From BMS3ABIN03 sp964418885 (GTDB taxonomy: Bacteria > Bacteroidota > Ignavibacteria > Ignavibacteriales > Ignavibacteriaceae), in contig CAYQNW010000095.1 of the NCBI GenBank assembly GCA_964418885.1, forward strand, positions 1 through 13,053: 13,053 nucleotides of DNA, in the 5' to 3' direction. The notes under the pieces are model-generated. The model ran no database searches. It had not been told where the DNA came from and saw only the letters and a program-made list of their open reading frames with translations. This document shows positions 6,079-13,053 of the stretch, piece after piece (position 1 is the first letter of the stretch; each line of letters opens with the position of its first letter). A program made the position numbers and the translations under genes.

Positions 6079-9000
6079 TTAATATTGCGAGGGGTTAACA
6101 CCGAATTGTTTTTTAAAGCATTCAGAAAAATAAGCTGGATTATTAAACCCAACTTCTAATGCTATTTCAGAAATATTTCCAGTCTTGTTTTTGAGCAGAA
6201 TACCTGCTTTACTAAGTCTTATTCTTTTAATTAATTCGCCTGGCGCTTCTCCAACCAGCGCCACAACTTTTTTATGTAATGTGGTGCGACCAATAGCCAA
6301 TTCACTGGCAAATGATTCTACTCCAAATAATGAATCTGATAAATGTTCATTAATTATTTTAACAGCTTTTTCTAAGAATTTTTTATCTGTCGATATGAGA
6401 TTCTTATTATCTAAATTAAAGGTCCCCTCCTTAAGAAAATGTTCCCGAAGCTTTTTCCTCTGATCAATTAAATTCTTTATCCTTACCTTCAGCTCTTTAG
6501 CATCGAATGGTTTCATAATGTAATCATCTGCTCCGGTTTCCAGCCCCTCAATCTTACTTTCCCCCGAAGCTTTAGCGGTAAGTAAAATTACCGGGATGTG
6601 GCTGGTACGTTCATCTGTTTTGATTTTTGCACAGAACTGAAATCCATCCATTTTCGGCATCATCACATCACTTACAATTAAATCCGGAATTTGCTCTATC
6701 GATTTATTAAATCCATCTTCTCCATCTATTGCTTCCTGTATTCCGTAATCCTTTTCAAGATGGCTGACTATATAATTTCTTACATCCGGATTATCTTCTA
6801 CTATTAGCAGTAGTGGTTTGCCTGTTTCTAATAATACGTCAATAGCTACTTTCTCTTTACTCTTTTCTGTATCAGGAATAAGCTCAGTTTCCTCTCCAGC
6901 CTTTGTTGTCTCTTCGTGGGTTTCTATTTCTACTATCTCTTCAGGTTTTAGGTGATTTTTTCCAAGAGGCAGAAGAACTGTGAATGTTGTTCCTTCTCCT
7001 TCTTTACTCTCAACCCTGATCTTCCCCCTATGTAATTCTACTAGTTCTTTAGTTAATGCCAGTCCTATTCCTGTTCCTTCACTCTCCCTCGTATGGCTTC
7101 CATCCACCTGGTAAAACCTGTCAAATATGTTATCTATTCTTTCTTCCGGAATACCTATACCATTGTCTGATATTCTTATCTCTACTTCCTTTATCATTTT
7201 CTCAATTATAAAATCAATCTTTCCTCCTTCAGGAGTAAATTTAAATGCATTCGATAGAAGATTGTTAATAATCTTCTCAATCTTATCTTTATCTACATAA
7301 ACTTTAAGATTATTTTCGATTGTATTAAACTTTAATGTTAATTTCTTTCTTTCAGCAAGAGAAGTGAATGATAAAACCAGTCCTTTTAGCAGTGGAATAA
7401 TATTCTGTTCACATGTTTCCAATGCCATCTTCCCGGCTTCAAGTTTTGAGAGATCCAGTAATTGATTAACTAATCCATACAATCTCTTCGCGTTTCTTTT
7501 AATAGTACCAACACTCTGTTTTGTATCCGGTTCTTTCGTCTTCTCCAGTACATCATTTGCTGGTCCAAATATTAGAGTAAGAGGAGTTCTAAACTCGTGA
7601 GAAATGTTCGCAAAAAATCTTGATTTTAATTTTTCCGTTTCTTCTCTTTCTTTCATAATTGCTTTATCAAGTTTACCCTGATTTTTATATGATAGTCTGT
7701 TCATCTCATAACGTCTTATCCAGTATAAAGTGAAAATAAAAAAAACAGTGTATGATAAATAAGCCCACCAGGTTTTCCACCAGGGGGGGAAAATTAATAT
7801 CTTAATTAATACGCCTTTTTCATTCCAAACACCATCGCTATTTGATGCTTTAACCTGAAAAGTATATTCTCCGGAATTGAGATTTGTGTATCGGGCAGTC
7901 CGTTGGGTACCCGCATCTATCCAATCGGGGTCATATGGTTCCAACCTATACTTATACTTGTTTTTGAGAGGATCAGTATAATGAAGTCCTACGTATTCAA
8001 AAGTCAAATCATTCTGATTGTGAGAAAGAATAACTTTCTCTGACTTATCAAATCTGATATTCCGAAGATTGAAGGGTTTCCCGGATATTTGTAACCCGGT
8101 TAAGATTACGTCCGGTGAAAAAGGATTGTTCTTTACCTGATCCGGTAAGAAGGATACTAGACCTCCATTTCCGCCAAAAAATAATTGCCCATTACTACTT
8201 TTTAGCGCACTTAAATAATTAAAATTATTATTTGGCAATCCGTCTGAAATATCATAATTCGAAAAAGTTTTTAAATTGGGGTCGAATTTCGAAATACCTT
8301 TTCCTGTCGAAATCCAGTAGAATCCATGATCATCCTCAAGAATGTCATACACACTATTGCTGGGTAATCCATCTACGACAGTATAGTGCTTAAGAGAGTC
8401 GTTTGAAGGATTAAAATGCAGCAATCCGTGATTTTGAGTACCTATCCAAAAACAACCACTGCTATCCTCCTGAAGACACATAGTACCAGAACCTTCCAAT
8501 TTGGTAATAAAGGTATCTTTTTGACTATCATATCTAAACAGTGCCCCTAGGTATGTACCCACCCAAAGAGTTCCCTCTGTGTCTTCATGTATTAAAAAAA
8601 TGCTATTATAATAAGTCCGTTGATTGCCATTGGAAAAATCATATTGTTTATAAATTCCTTTATCTCTATCCAAACGGAAAAGTCCCCCACTCCAAGTGCC
8701 AATCCATAAAAAGTTTTGCCGGTCTTCATACAGGCAAATCACTGCATTGGAAATTAAGCTTTCTATACTGTTTACATTCAACGTGAAGTGGCTGAATTTA
8801 CCTGTTTTACGATCTAACAGATCAAGTCCCTCTTCAGTTCCAATCCAGAATGCTCCTGTGTGATCTTCAAATGCCGTCCATACAATATCGCTGCTAATAC
8901 TATTAGCATCCTTCGCGCTATGGCGAAATGCAGTAAACCGACCATTCCTTAACTCTAACTTGTTGAGACCTCCACCACGTGTGCCTAACCAGATCGTACC

Positions 9001-10236
9001 CGGTTCTTTCGGTGCTTCATAAATTCCCATGACATTAATATAGCTCAAACTGTTTGGATCATTAGAATCGTTAACATATACAGTAAATTTGTGTAATGAT
9101 GGTTCAATCTTTTGAAAGCCAGCAAATAAGTTGCCTATCCACAACCTCTCTTGCCTATCTTCAAAAAATGTGAAAATCATGTTATTGGCCAAACTGTTGG
9201 GATTATTAGAGTCATGACAAAAATAAGTAAGCTTATTAGTCTTCGAATCAAAATGATTAATCCCTCCGTTGAATGTGCCAATCCAAAAATCACCTTTTTT
9301 ATCCTGATGGAGAATTCTTACATGAGGAGAAGATGAGAATAATCCCATATCGCCCTGAGGTGCATGCAAACGATCAGGATTATCAGGATCAGGCATCATT
9401 CGAATGAATTCCTCCTGCACCGGATCGTAATAATGTAGTCCGCTTTGACAGGTCCCTACCCACAGCACGCCGTTCTGATCTTCCAAAAGGGCACTAACAC
9501 GATCATCAATTAAACTATTGGGATTTTCAGAATCGTGCCTAAAGCGTTTTATTGTTCCATTTGATAGATCGAAACGGATAAGACCTCCACCAGTAATGGC
9601 AGGATCAAATGGCTCGCCGGTACCAATCCAGAGATTGTTTCCCTGATCTGCCAGAAGAACACGTACCTGATCGTCAATTAAGTTATTTGGGTTATCCGAA
9701 TCAAATAGAAAACGAGTGAATCTATCGTTTTCCCGTTCATAACGAAACAGCCCTCCTTGTTGTGTACCAATCCAAAGGTTTTTAGATTGATCTTCAGCAA
9801 ACGTATTAATCTGACCTGGTGTCAGACTATTAGGAATCGATGGATCGGGGTGATATCGAAAAAAGCAATCGCAAGACGATTCATAGCGATTAAGTCCAGT
9901 TTTTGTTCCCACCCATAATTCACCTGTAAAGTCTACATATATTGCCTCGATTGAATTGTCATTTAATGATGTTGAATCACCAGGTATATTTCTGAATGTT
10001 AGAAATTGGTACCCATCATATTTCACCAAGCCGTCCCACGTTCCAAGCCAAATGAATCCCTCCTGATCCTGAGTAATACTAACGACAGATGTACTTGGCA
10101 TTCCGTCTTCGGTAGAAAATCGTTCAAAATACAATTGAGGCTCATTGCTGGAATTAATAACAGTATTTTGTGCAAAAATAGACGAGCATACAAAGAAGAC
10201 GAATAAACAATTATTAAAGGGAGTTAAAGATTTCAT
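6079..10236 (-). CDS. Hybrid two-component system: propeller sensor, histidine kinase, receiver, AraC HTH
   Basis: A single-chain sensor-regulator of 1385 residues, normal length for HTCS proteins. In order: signal peptide 1-22; two seven-bladed periplasmic propellers about 35-700, with 14 repeats marked by W(I/L/V)GT-like motifs (first WLGT at 63, last FFGG near 686); Y_Y_Y domain about 745-812; membrane segment about 820-842; HisKA with H880 in ANISHEFRTPLT; HATPase with N-box NNLLSNAFKF (991-1000), DNGIGIP (1024-1030) and GTGIGLAL (1054-1061); receiver about 1140-1258 with phosphoacceptor D1190 in SDVMMPKMDG, T1220 and K1242; AraC-type HTH about 1290-1385. All catalytic residues are present. 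It should sense a ligand, often a glycan fragment in this family, and activate nearby genes. The HEAT and esterase genes follow on the same strand. No SusC/SusD pair is in the window. No clear Shine-Dalgarno is seen before ATG 10234-10236. Confidence 0.95.
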   Translation of the reverse strand: MKSLTPFNNCLFVFFVCSSIFAQNTVINSSNEPQLYFERFSTEDGMPSTSVVSITQDQEGFIWLGTWDGLVKYDGYQFLTFRNIPGDSTSLNDNSIEAIYVDFTGELWVGTKTGLNRYESSCDCFFRYHPDPSIPNSLTPGQINTFAEDQSKNLWIGTQQGGLFRYERENDRFTRFLFDSDNPNNLIDDQVRVLLADQGNNLWIGTGEPFDPAITGGGLIRFDLSNGTIKRFRHDSENPNSLIDDRVSALLEDQNGVLWVGTCQSGLHYYDPVQEEFIRMMPDPDNPDRLHAPQGDMGLFSSSPHVRILHQDKKGDFWIGTFNGGINHFDSKTNKLTYFCHDSNNPNSLANNMIFTFFEDRQERLWIGNLFAGFQKIEPSLHKFTVYVNDSNDPNSLSYINVMGIYEAPKEPGTIWLGTRGGGLNKLELRNGRFTAFRHSAKDANSISSDIVWTAFEDHTGAFWIGTEEGLDLLDRKTGKFSHFTLNVNSIESLISNAVICLYEDRQNFLWIGTWSGGLFRLDRDKGIYKQYDFSNGNQRTYYNSIFLIHEDTEGTLWVGTYLGALFRYDSQKDTFITKLEGSGTMCLQEDSSGCFWIGTQNHGLLHFNPSNDSLKHYTVVDGLPSNSVYDILEDDHGFYWISTGKGISKFDPNLKTFSNYDISDGLPNNNFNYLSALKSSNGQLFFGGNGGLVSFLPDQVKNNPFSPDVILTGLQISGKPFNLRNIRFDKSEKVILSHNQNDLTFEYVGLHYTDPLKNKYKYRLEPYDPDWIDAGTQRTARYTNLNSGEYTFQVKASNSDGVWNEKGVLIKILIFPPWWKTWWAYLSYTVFFIFTLYWIRRYEMNRLSYKNQGKLDKAIMKEREETEKLKSRFFANISHEFRTPLTLIFGPANDVLEKTKEPDTKQSVGTIKRNAKRLYGLVNQLLDLSKLEAGKMALETCEQNIIPLLKGLVLSFTSLAERKKLTLKFNTIENNLKVYVDKDKIEKIINNLLSNAFKFTPEGGKIDFIIEKMIKEVEIRISDNGIGIPEERIDNIFDRFYQVDGSHTRESEGTGIGLALTKELVELHRGKIRVESKEGEGTTFTVLLPLGKNHLKPEEIVEIETHEETTKAGEETELIPDTEKSKEKVAIDVLLETGKPLLLIVEDNPDVRNYIVSHLEKDYGIQEAIDGEDGFNKSIEQIPDLIVSDVMMPKMDGFQFCAKIKTDERTSHIPVILLTAKASGESKIEGLETGADDYIMKPFDAKELKVRIKNLIDQRKKLREHFLKEGTFNLDNKNLISTDKKFLEKAVKIINEHLSDSLFGVESFASELAIGRTTLHKKVVALVGEAPGELIKRIRLSKAGILLKNKTGNISEIALEVGFNNPAYFSECFKKQFGVNPSQY

Positions 10237-10721
10237 AACATTATTTGAGAAAAAATGAGATCGATGTTTAACTTATTGGAGTGATGAGAATCGTGTTTCG
10301 AAAAAAACTTTTTCTTAACTTTATCAGACTTACTTAAATTATAGATTATTATTCCTATCCATAAAAATCCAGCATTGTCATCATAATACTTTAGTGATAT
10401 ATTTTTTCATTTAAAACTTAAAGTATTATTTGAAATGAATAGAATATAATTTTACACTTACAATAGGCTTTTTAGTCTTGTCAGTGTTAATATGAGATGA
10501 ATATATTCGGAAGCTTCATTAACTTATTCTACAACTTCTTTAATGCGTAGACTAAATTCTCAATAGTAACAAGTACTTTGTCAAACTTATTGATCTGATC
10601 TAATATGTTAAATGGTTATCCAAATGTCAAGAATAATAAATCGATCATTGAATAATAACAACATTAAATGAAAATATTGTATTGGAAAAATGTTCAGCAC
10701 TGAGAGCTTATTGTTGAACTT

Positions 10722-10915
10722 TCAGTTGAGCTTCACAACCACCATAATCATTTCATCGTTTAGCTCGGAAAAGTCGTGGAAGTTTTTTATGAAAGACCAG
10801 ACTTTGTATACAATAACAGAGGGAGGAATAGCATATTTATTTTTTCTGAAACATTGAATCGTATTCTTTCAAAAATTCAATAGTTACTATGTTTTTACAG
10901 TTTACTTATCGAACA
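10722..10915 (-). pseudogene. Possible remnant of a PP2C/SpoIIE-type phosphatase C-terminus
   Basis: The minus strand from about 10870 to the TGA at 10722-10724 is open and reads KYAIPPSVIVYKVWSFIKNF, then HDFSELNDEMIMVVVKLN and stop. The final NDEMIMVVVK resembles the closing NDDxTxVVxK strand of PP2C/SpoIIE serine phosphatases, which is normally preceded by a helix like the one here. A second frame just upstream (to about 10915) gives VTIEFLKEYDSMFQKK, as if separated by a frameshift. There is no start codon and no catalytic core, so if real this is only a decayed tail. The resemblance is short and could be chance. Confidence 0.3.
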
Positions 10916-10951
10916 CTCTTGTCGGTTTATGATTAGACTAATATATTCACG

Positions 10952-10982
10952 TTGAAATTTTAAAAACTTTGTAAATTATATA
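10952..10982 (+). promoter_or_regulatory. Possible promoter of the SRPBCC pseudogene
   Basis: TTGAAA at 10952-10957 and TATATA at 10977-10982 are separated by 19 bases, a little longer than ideal, and lie 24 bases before the ATG at 11006. The surrounding sequence is very AT-rich, so a match by chance is possible. Confidence 0.25.
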
Positions 10983-11005
10983 TCTATCGAGGGAGAGAAT
11001 CAAGC

Positions 11006-11479
11006 ATGAAATACGCATGCGTAATTGAACTCGAACAGCCGTTAAACAAAGTCATCGAATTATTTGATAATCCCGACAACATAAAGAAATGACAGCCGAA
11101 TCTTTTAAGTTTTGAACATCTTAGCGATGAGCCCGGAAAGTGAGGAGCAAAATCGAAATTAAGATATAAAATGAATAACCGTGAAATCGAGATGATTGAA
11201 ACCGTAACGAAAAGAAATCTTCCCGATGAATTTTCAGAGGCCTATGAAACTAAAGGTGCATTTAACTTAATTAAAAATAAATTTATAGAACTTGGAAATA
11301 ATAAAACAAAATGGATTGCTGAAAATGATTTTCTTCTAAGCGGATTTATGTGGCTGATGGGATTGTTTATGCCGGGAGCTTTCAGGAAAGAATCATTTAA
11401 ATATATAAATCAGTTCAAAGAGTTTGCAGAGAGTGAAACTATGTCACGATCTTATAATTCATTCCCGCGAACGAAGTGA
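11006..11479 (+). pseudogene. SRPBCC-family (polyketide cyclase-like) gene broken by two in-frame TGA codons
   Basis: The frame opens at ATG 11006, after GGGAG (10991-10995), and runs in register to TGA 11477-11479, interrupted at 11090-11092 (codon 29) and 11141-11143 (codon 46). Ignoring the stops it reads as an SRPBCC protein of about 157 codons: MKYACVIELEQPLNKVIELF, then DNPDNIKK-stop-QPNLLSFEHLSDEPGK-stop-GAKSKLRYKM, then REIEMIETVTKRNLPDEF and, near the end, WLMGLFMPGAFRKESF. Relatives commonly have Trp at the first stop. The piece after the second stop (ATG 11171, 102 residues) could be called as a gene but lacks the N-terminal strand and helices of the fold. The last dozen residues are encoded by an inserted-looking palindromic repeat (11461-11489). 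Other genes here contain no internal TGA, so recoding is unlikely. Decay is the best explanation; sequencing error at both sites is possible. Confidence 0.75.
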
Positions 11480-11489
11480 GTCGGGAATC
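11460..11489. repeat. Palindromic dispersed repeat, copy 1
   Basis: A 30-base element beginning CATTCCCGC and ending GTCGGGAATC. Its ends form a perfect 7-bp inverted repeat (ATTCCCG 11461-11467, CGGGAAT 11482-11488). A second copy lies at 12959-12988. It supplies the 3' end of the SRPBCC pseudogene, and the stop codon of that frame falls inside it. It is REP-like; no transposase is nearby. Confidence 0.7.
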
Positions 11490-11586
11490 AAACAAAATGT
11501 TTCTGTTTCGATTAAGATAGATTCAGGACCATCGTAAAAGTGAGGTAAGCAAGCCAGAATGATAAAAATTAAAAACAAGGAACAAT

Positions 11587-12195
11587 ATGGGTAAAAAAAA
11601 TCCAGAAGTAGATGCATACATTAATAATGCTCAGAATTTTGCAAAGCCAGTTCTAAAATATATCAGGGGAGTTGTGCATGAAGCTTGTCCCACAGTTGAA
11701 GAAAAAATGAAATGGAGCTTTCCGCACTTCGATTATAAAAATCAAATGATGATGAGTATGGCTGCGTTTAAAGAACACTGTACTCTGGGATTCTGGAAAG
11801 CATCCCTATTAAAAGATTTAAAAAGTAAACCGAAAGAAACTGCAATGGGTCAGTTCGGCAGAATAACAAAAGTTTCCGATCTTCCTTCTAAAAAAGTATT
11901 AACTAAGTTTATTAAGGAAGCAATGAAACTGAATGATGAAGGAATAAAAGTCGCGGCAAAACCTTTAAGCAAAAAGAAAAAGGAATTGAAGATTCCCGAC
12001 TATTTTATAAAAGCACTTAAGAAAAACAAAAAAGCATTAAAAACATTTGAAGGGTTCAGCTATTCAAATAAAAAAGAATACGTTGAATGGATAACTGCGG
12101 CTAAAACTGAGGAGACAAGAAATAAACGTCTTGCAACGGCAGTAGAATGGATAAGTGAAGGGAAGATACATAACTGGAAATATTTAAGAAAATAA
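11587..12195 (+). CDS. DUF1801 / YdeI (OmpD-associated)-like small cytosolic protein
   Basis: A 202-residue soluble protein with no signal peptide or membrane segment. Residues about 15-115 resemble DUF1801: HEACPTVEEKMKWSFPHFDY followed by MAAFKEHCTLGFWK, and QFGRITKVSDLP near 89-100. After a lysine-rich linker (about 121-136), residues about 137-195 resemble the YdeI/OmpD-associated (OmdA) domain: PDYFIKALKKNKKALKTFEG, YVEWITAAKTEETRNKRL and AVEWI. The family is sometimes labelled bacteriocin-protection, but its biochemical role is not established and I assign none. ATG 11587 is preceded by AAGGA (11577-11581) with 5-base spacing. It is first in a tight run with a cupin (15 bases on) and an MmcQ-like gene, so probably co-transcribed. 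Confidence 0.8.
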   Translation: MGKKNPEVDAYINNAQNFAKPVLKYIRGVVHEACPTVEEKMKWSFPHFDYKNQMMMSMAAFKEHCTLGFWKASLLKDLKSKPKETAMGQFGRITKVSDLPSKKVLTKFIKEAMKLNDEGIKVAAKPLSKKKKELKIPDYFIKALKKNKKALKTFEGFSYSNKKEYVEWITAAKTEETRNKRLATAVEWISEGKIHNWKYLRK

Positions 12196-12210
12196 TTTGG
12201 AAAAACTTTT

Positions 12211-12582
12211 ATGAACAAAGACTTTAACTACAACATAAACCTTGATATTAAATACAAACCACTCGAGCTTGTTGATATTCCTAAAATCATTTCCGAAAAT
12301 AAATTGCAATGGTTTAATCAAAGTCTCGTTAAGGTAAACAATTCAGTTGTTCGCATTGGAATTATTGAAGGAGAATTCCACTGGCACAAGCATGAAAATG
12401 ATGATGAATTCTTTTACGTGATCGAAGGAAAACTTTTAATTGACCTCGAAGATAAAACGGTTGAACTAAATCCTATAGAAGGATTTATGGTTCCGAAAAA
12501 TGTAACACACAGAACACGCGCACCCCAAAAAACTGTAATACTTATGGTTGAAAATACTGGCGTGATTCCTACCGGGGATTAG
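12211..12582 (+). CDS. Single-domain cupin protein
   Basis: A 123-residue small cupin. Motif 1 is present with metal-ligand spacing HxHx4E: H59, H61 and E66, then G73. Motif 2 follows as P95 and H100 in GFMVPKNVTHRT. A bound metal at H59/H61/E66/H100 is therefore likely. The remainder is beta-strand-rich, as in Cupin_2 proteins. The substrate cannot be predicted; such proteins include isomerases, dioxygenases and small-molecule binders. The start at 12211 has only a weak upstream GGA, but it lies 15 bases after the YdeI-like gene, so translation may be coupled. The MmcQ-like gene starts one base after its stop codon, strong evidence for co-transcription. There is no signal peptide. Confidence 0.85.
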   Translation: MNKDFNYNINLDIKYKPLELVDIPKIISENKLQWFNQSLVKVNNSVVRIGIIEGEFHWHKHENDDEFFYVIEGKLLIDLEDKTVELNPIEGFMVPKNVTHRTRAPQKTVILMVENTGVIPTGD

Positions 12583-12583
12583 A

Positions 12584-12928
12584 ATGAACATAGACTGGCT
12601 CAGAAAATATTGTCTTTCTCTTCCTCACGTTACCGAAGACGTAAAATGGGAAGATAATCTCTGCTTTCTTCTTGCTGAAAAGATTTTTTGTCTTGCACAT
12701 CTTGGCGGAGAGTTCTCCTGTGCACTAAAAGTTAAAGAAGAAGATTTTTTTGAACTCACAGAAAGGGATGGAATTATTCAGGCACCACACTTTGCCAGGA
12801 ATAAATGGATATCGGTTAACGAATCATCAAGTCTTACAAAGAAAGAATGGGAATACTACCTGAAGCAGTCTTATGAGTTGGTCAAATTAAAATTGCCGAA
12901 GAAAATTTTGAATCAATTGGATTTTTGA
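12584..12928 (+). CDS. MmcQ/YjbR-family protein
   Basis: A 114-residue protein of normal length for the MmcQ/YjbR family (double-wing fold resembling DNA-binding proteins). Family-like features are the N-terminal LRKYCLSLPHVTEDVKW, the central strand pair with KIFCLAHL, the APHFARNKWISV segment (67-78, with N73-K74-W75), and the C-terminal helix KQSYELVKLKLPKK. DNA binding is often stated for this family on structural grounds; a physiological role is not known to me. The ATG at 12584-12586 follows the cupin stop (12580-12582) by one base, so this is the last gene of a three-gene unit with the YdeI-like protein and cupin. Possible ribosome contacts (CGGGGA) lie within the cupin's last codons. 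Confidence 0.85.
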   Translation: MNIDWLRKYCLSLPHVTEDVKWEDNLCFLLAEKIFCLAHLGGEFSCALKVKEEDFFELTERDGIIQAPHFARNKWISVNESSSLTKKEWEYYLKQSYELVKLKLPKKILNQLDF

Positions 12929-12958
12929 ATCAATTAATTATCGGAGAATAATCATTGT

Positions 12959-12988
12959 CATTCCCGCAAGCGAAGCACGTCGGGGATC
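12959..12988. repeat. Palindromic dispersed repeat, copy 2
   Basis: This matches the element at 11460-11489 over its length in the same orientation (CATTCCCGC start, GTCGGGGATC end). Its arms are ATTCCCG (12960-12966) and CGGGGAT (12981-12987), pairable with one G:T. A wider inverted repeat also exists: GTCATTCC at 12957-12964 and GGAATGAC at 13044-13051, so the unit may be larger and continue to the window edge. Confidence 0.65.
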
Positions 12989-13053
12989 CGGTTAATTGTT
13001 AATGGGGTTCCACAGTTCAGATTTCGGACTTATTTCATTCGCCGGAATGACTA
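12989..13053. other. Non-coding right edge
   Basis: No gene is visible after the MmcQ-like gene apart from the palindromic repeat. The short stretch includes CATTC-GCCG-GAATG (13036-13049), which probably belongs to the same repeat family. Confidence 0.4.

Larger units (their letters stand above)
10237..11005. other. Long intergenic region without an intact gene
   Basis: About 770 AT-rich bases between divergent genes. No ORF with a start, ribosome site and recognisable product is visible on either strand. It must contain the promoter of the HTCS gene (left end, minus strand) and that of the small-protein run (right end, plus strand). Short coding-like stretches on the minus strand (10529-10615 and 10722-10915) suggest decayed genes; the better one is listed separately. 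Confidence 0.5.

Noticed and set aside
297..10236. Plus-strand open frames of 60-96 codons opposite the minus-strand genes
   Set aside because: All lie inside well-supported minus-strand genes, lack ribosome sites and recognisable domains, and are read as antisense shadows.
10470..10515. Minus-strand MKLPNIFISY resembling the start of a TIR domain
   Set aside because: It stops after ten residues and the continuation in all frames is full of stops; the match is too short to support.
11090..11143. TGA read as tryptophan (genetic code change) or selenocysteine
   Set aside because: The large genes in the window use TGG for Trp and have no internal TGA, the partial hydrolase ends in TGA, and no selenocysteine-type context is seen. 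A local pseudogene is simpler.
11006..12928. Integron gene-cassette array of small proteins
   Set aside because: No integrase is present, and the palindromic repeats lack recognisable attC core sites; two of the genes are one base apart, unlike separate cassettes.

Overview
The window looks like a piece of an AT-rich Bacteroidota/Ignavibacteria-type chromosome. Two gene families support this: a secreted esterase ending in a type IX secretion (T9SS) sorting domain with an NYPNPFNP motif, and a 1385-residue hybrid two-component system (HTCS) with 14 propeller repeats, a membrane segment, a kinase, a receiver and an AraC-type helix-turn-helix in one chain. The assignment rests on gene content; no rRNA or tRNA gene is present.

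Layout. Bases 1-221 are the 3' end of a plus-strand serine hydrolase (beta-lactamase family). Bases 297-10236 are a co-oriented minus-strand block. In transcription order it holds the HTCS sensor/regulator (10236-6079), a small secreted HEAT-repeat protein (5926-5237), a T9SS-exported esterase (5155-3245), a cystathionine beta-synthase with a CBS-domain pair (2921-1548) and a cystathionine gamma-lyase/synthase-type enzyme (1430-297). Terminator-like hairpins after the HEAT gene and after the esterase gene suggest at least three transcription units. Bases 10237-11005 hold no intact gene but carry possible degraded coding remnants. Bases 11006-12928 on the plus strand are a run of small cytosolic proteins: a broken SRPBCC-family gene with two in-frame TGA codons, a DUF1801/YdeI-like protein, a cupin and an MmcQ/YjbR-family protein. 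A palindromic dispersed repeat occurs on both sides of the last three.

How they may work together. CBS and CGL form a reverse transsulfuration pair (homocysteine to cystathionine to cysteine). The HTCS is the obvious candidate regulator of the secreted HEAT protein and esterase downstream of it. Two 13-bp direct repeats exactly 21 bp apart lie between the HTCS and HEAT genes and could be its operator (inference).

The most unusual features are: (1) a nearly perfect 291-bp in-frame tandem duplication that doubles the HEAT domain; (2) an almost identical leader and signal-peptide segment shared by the HEAT and esterase genes; (3) the 21-bp-spaced repeats; (4) a hexanucleotide array that forms a long hairpin between CBS and CGL; (5) the double-TGA pseudogene next to a repeat-flanked block of small proteins. 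I see no clearly new multi-gene system; the HTCS/HEAT/esterase locus is the best candidate for something not well described.
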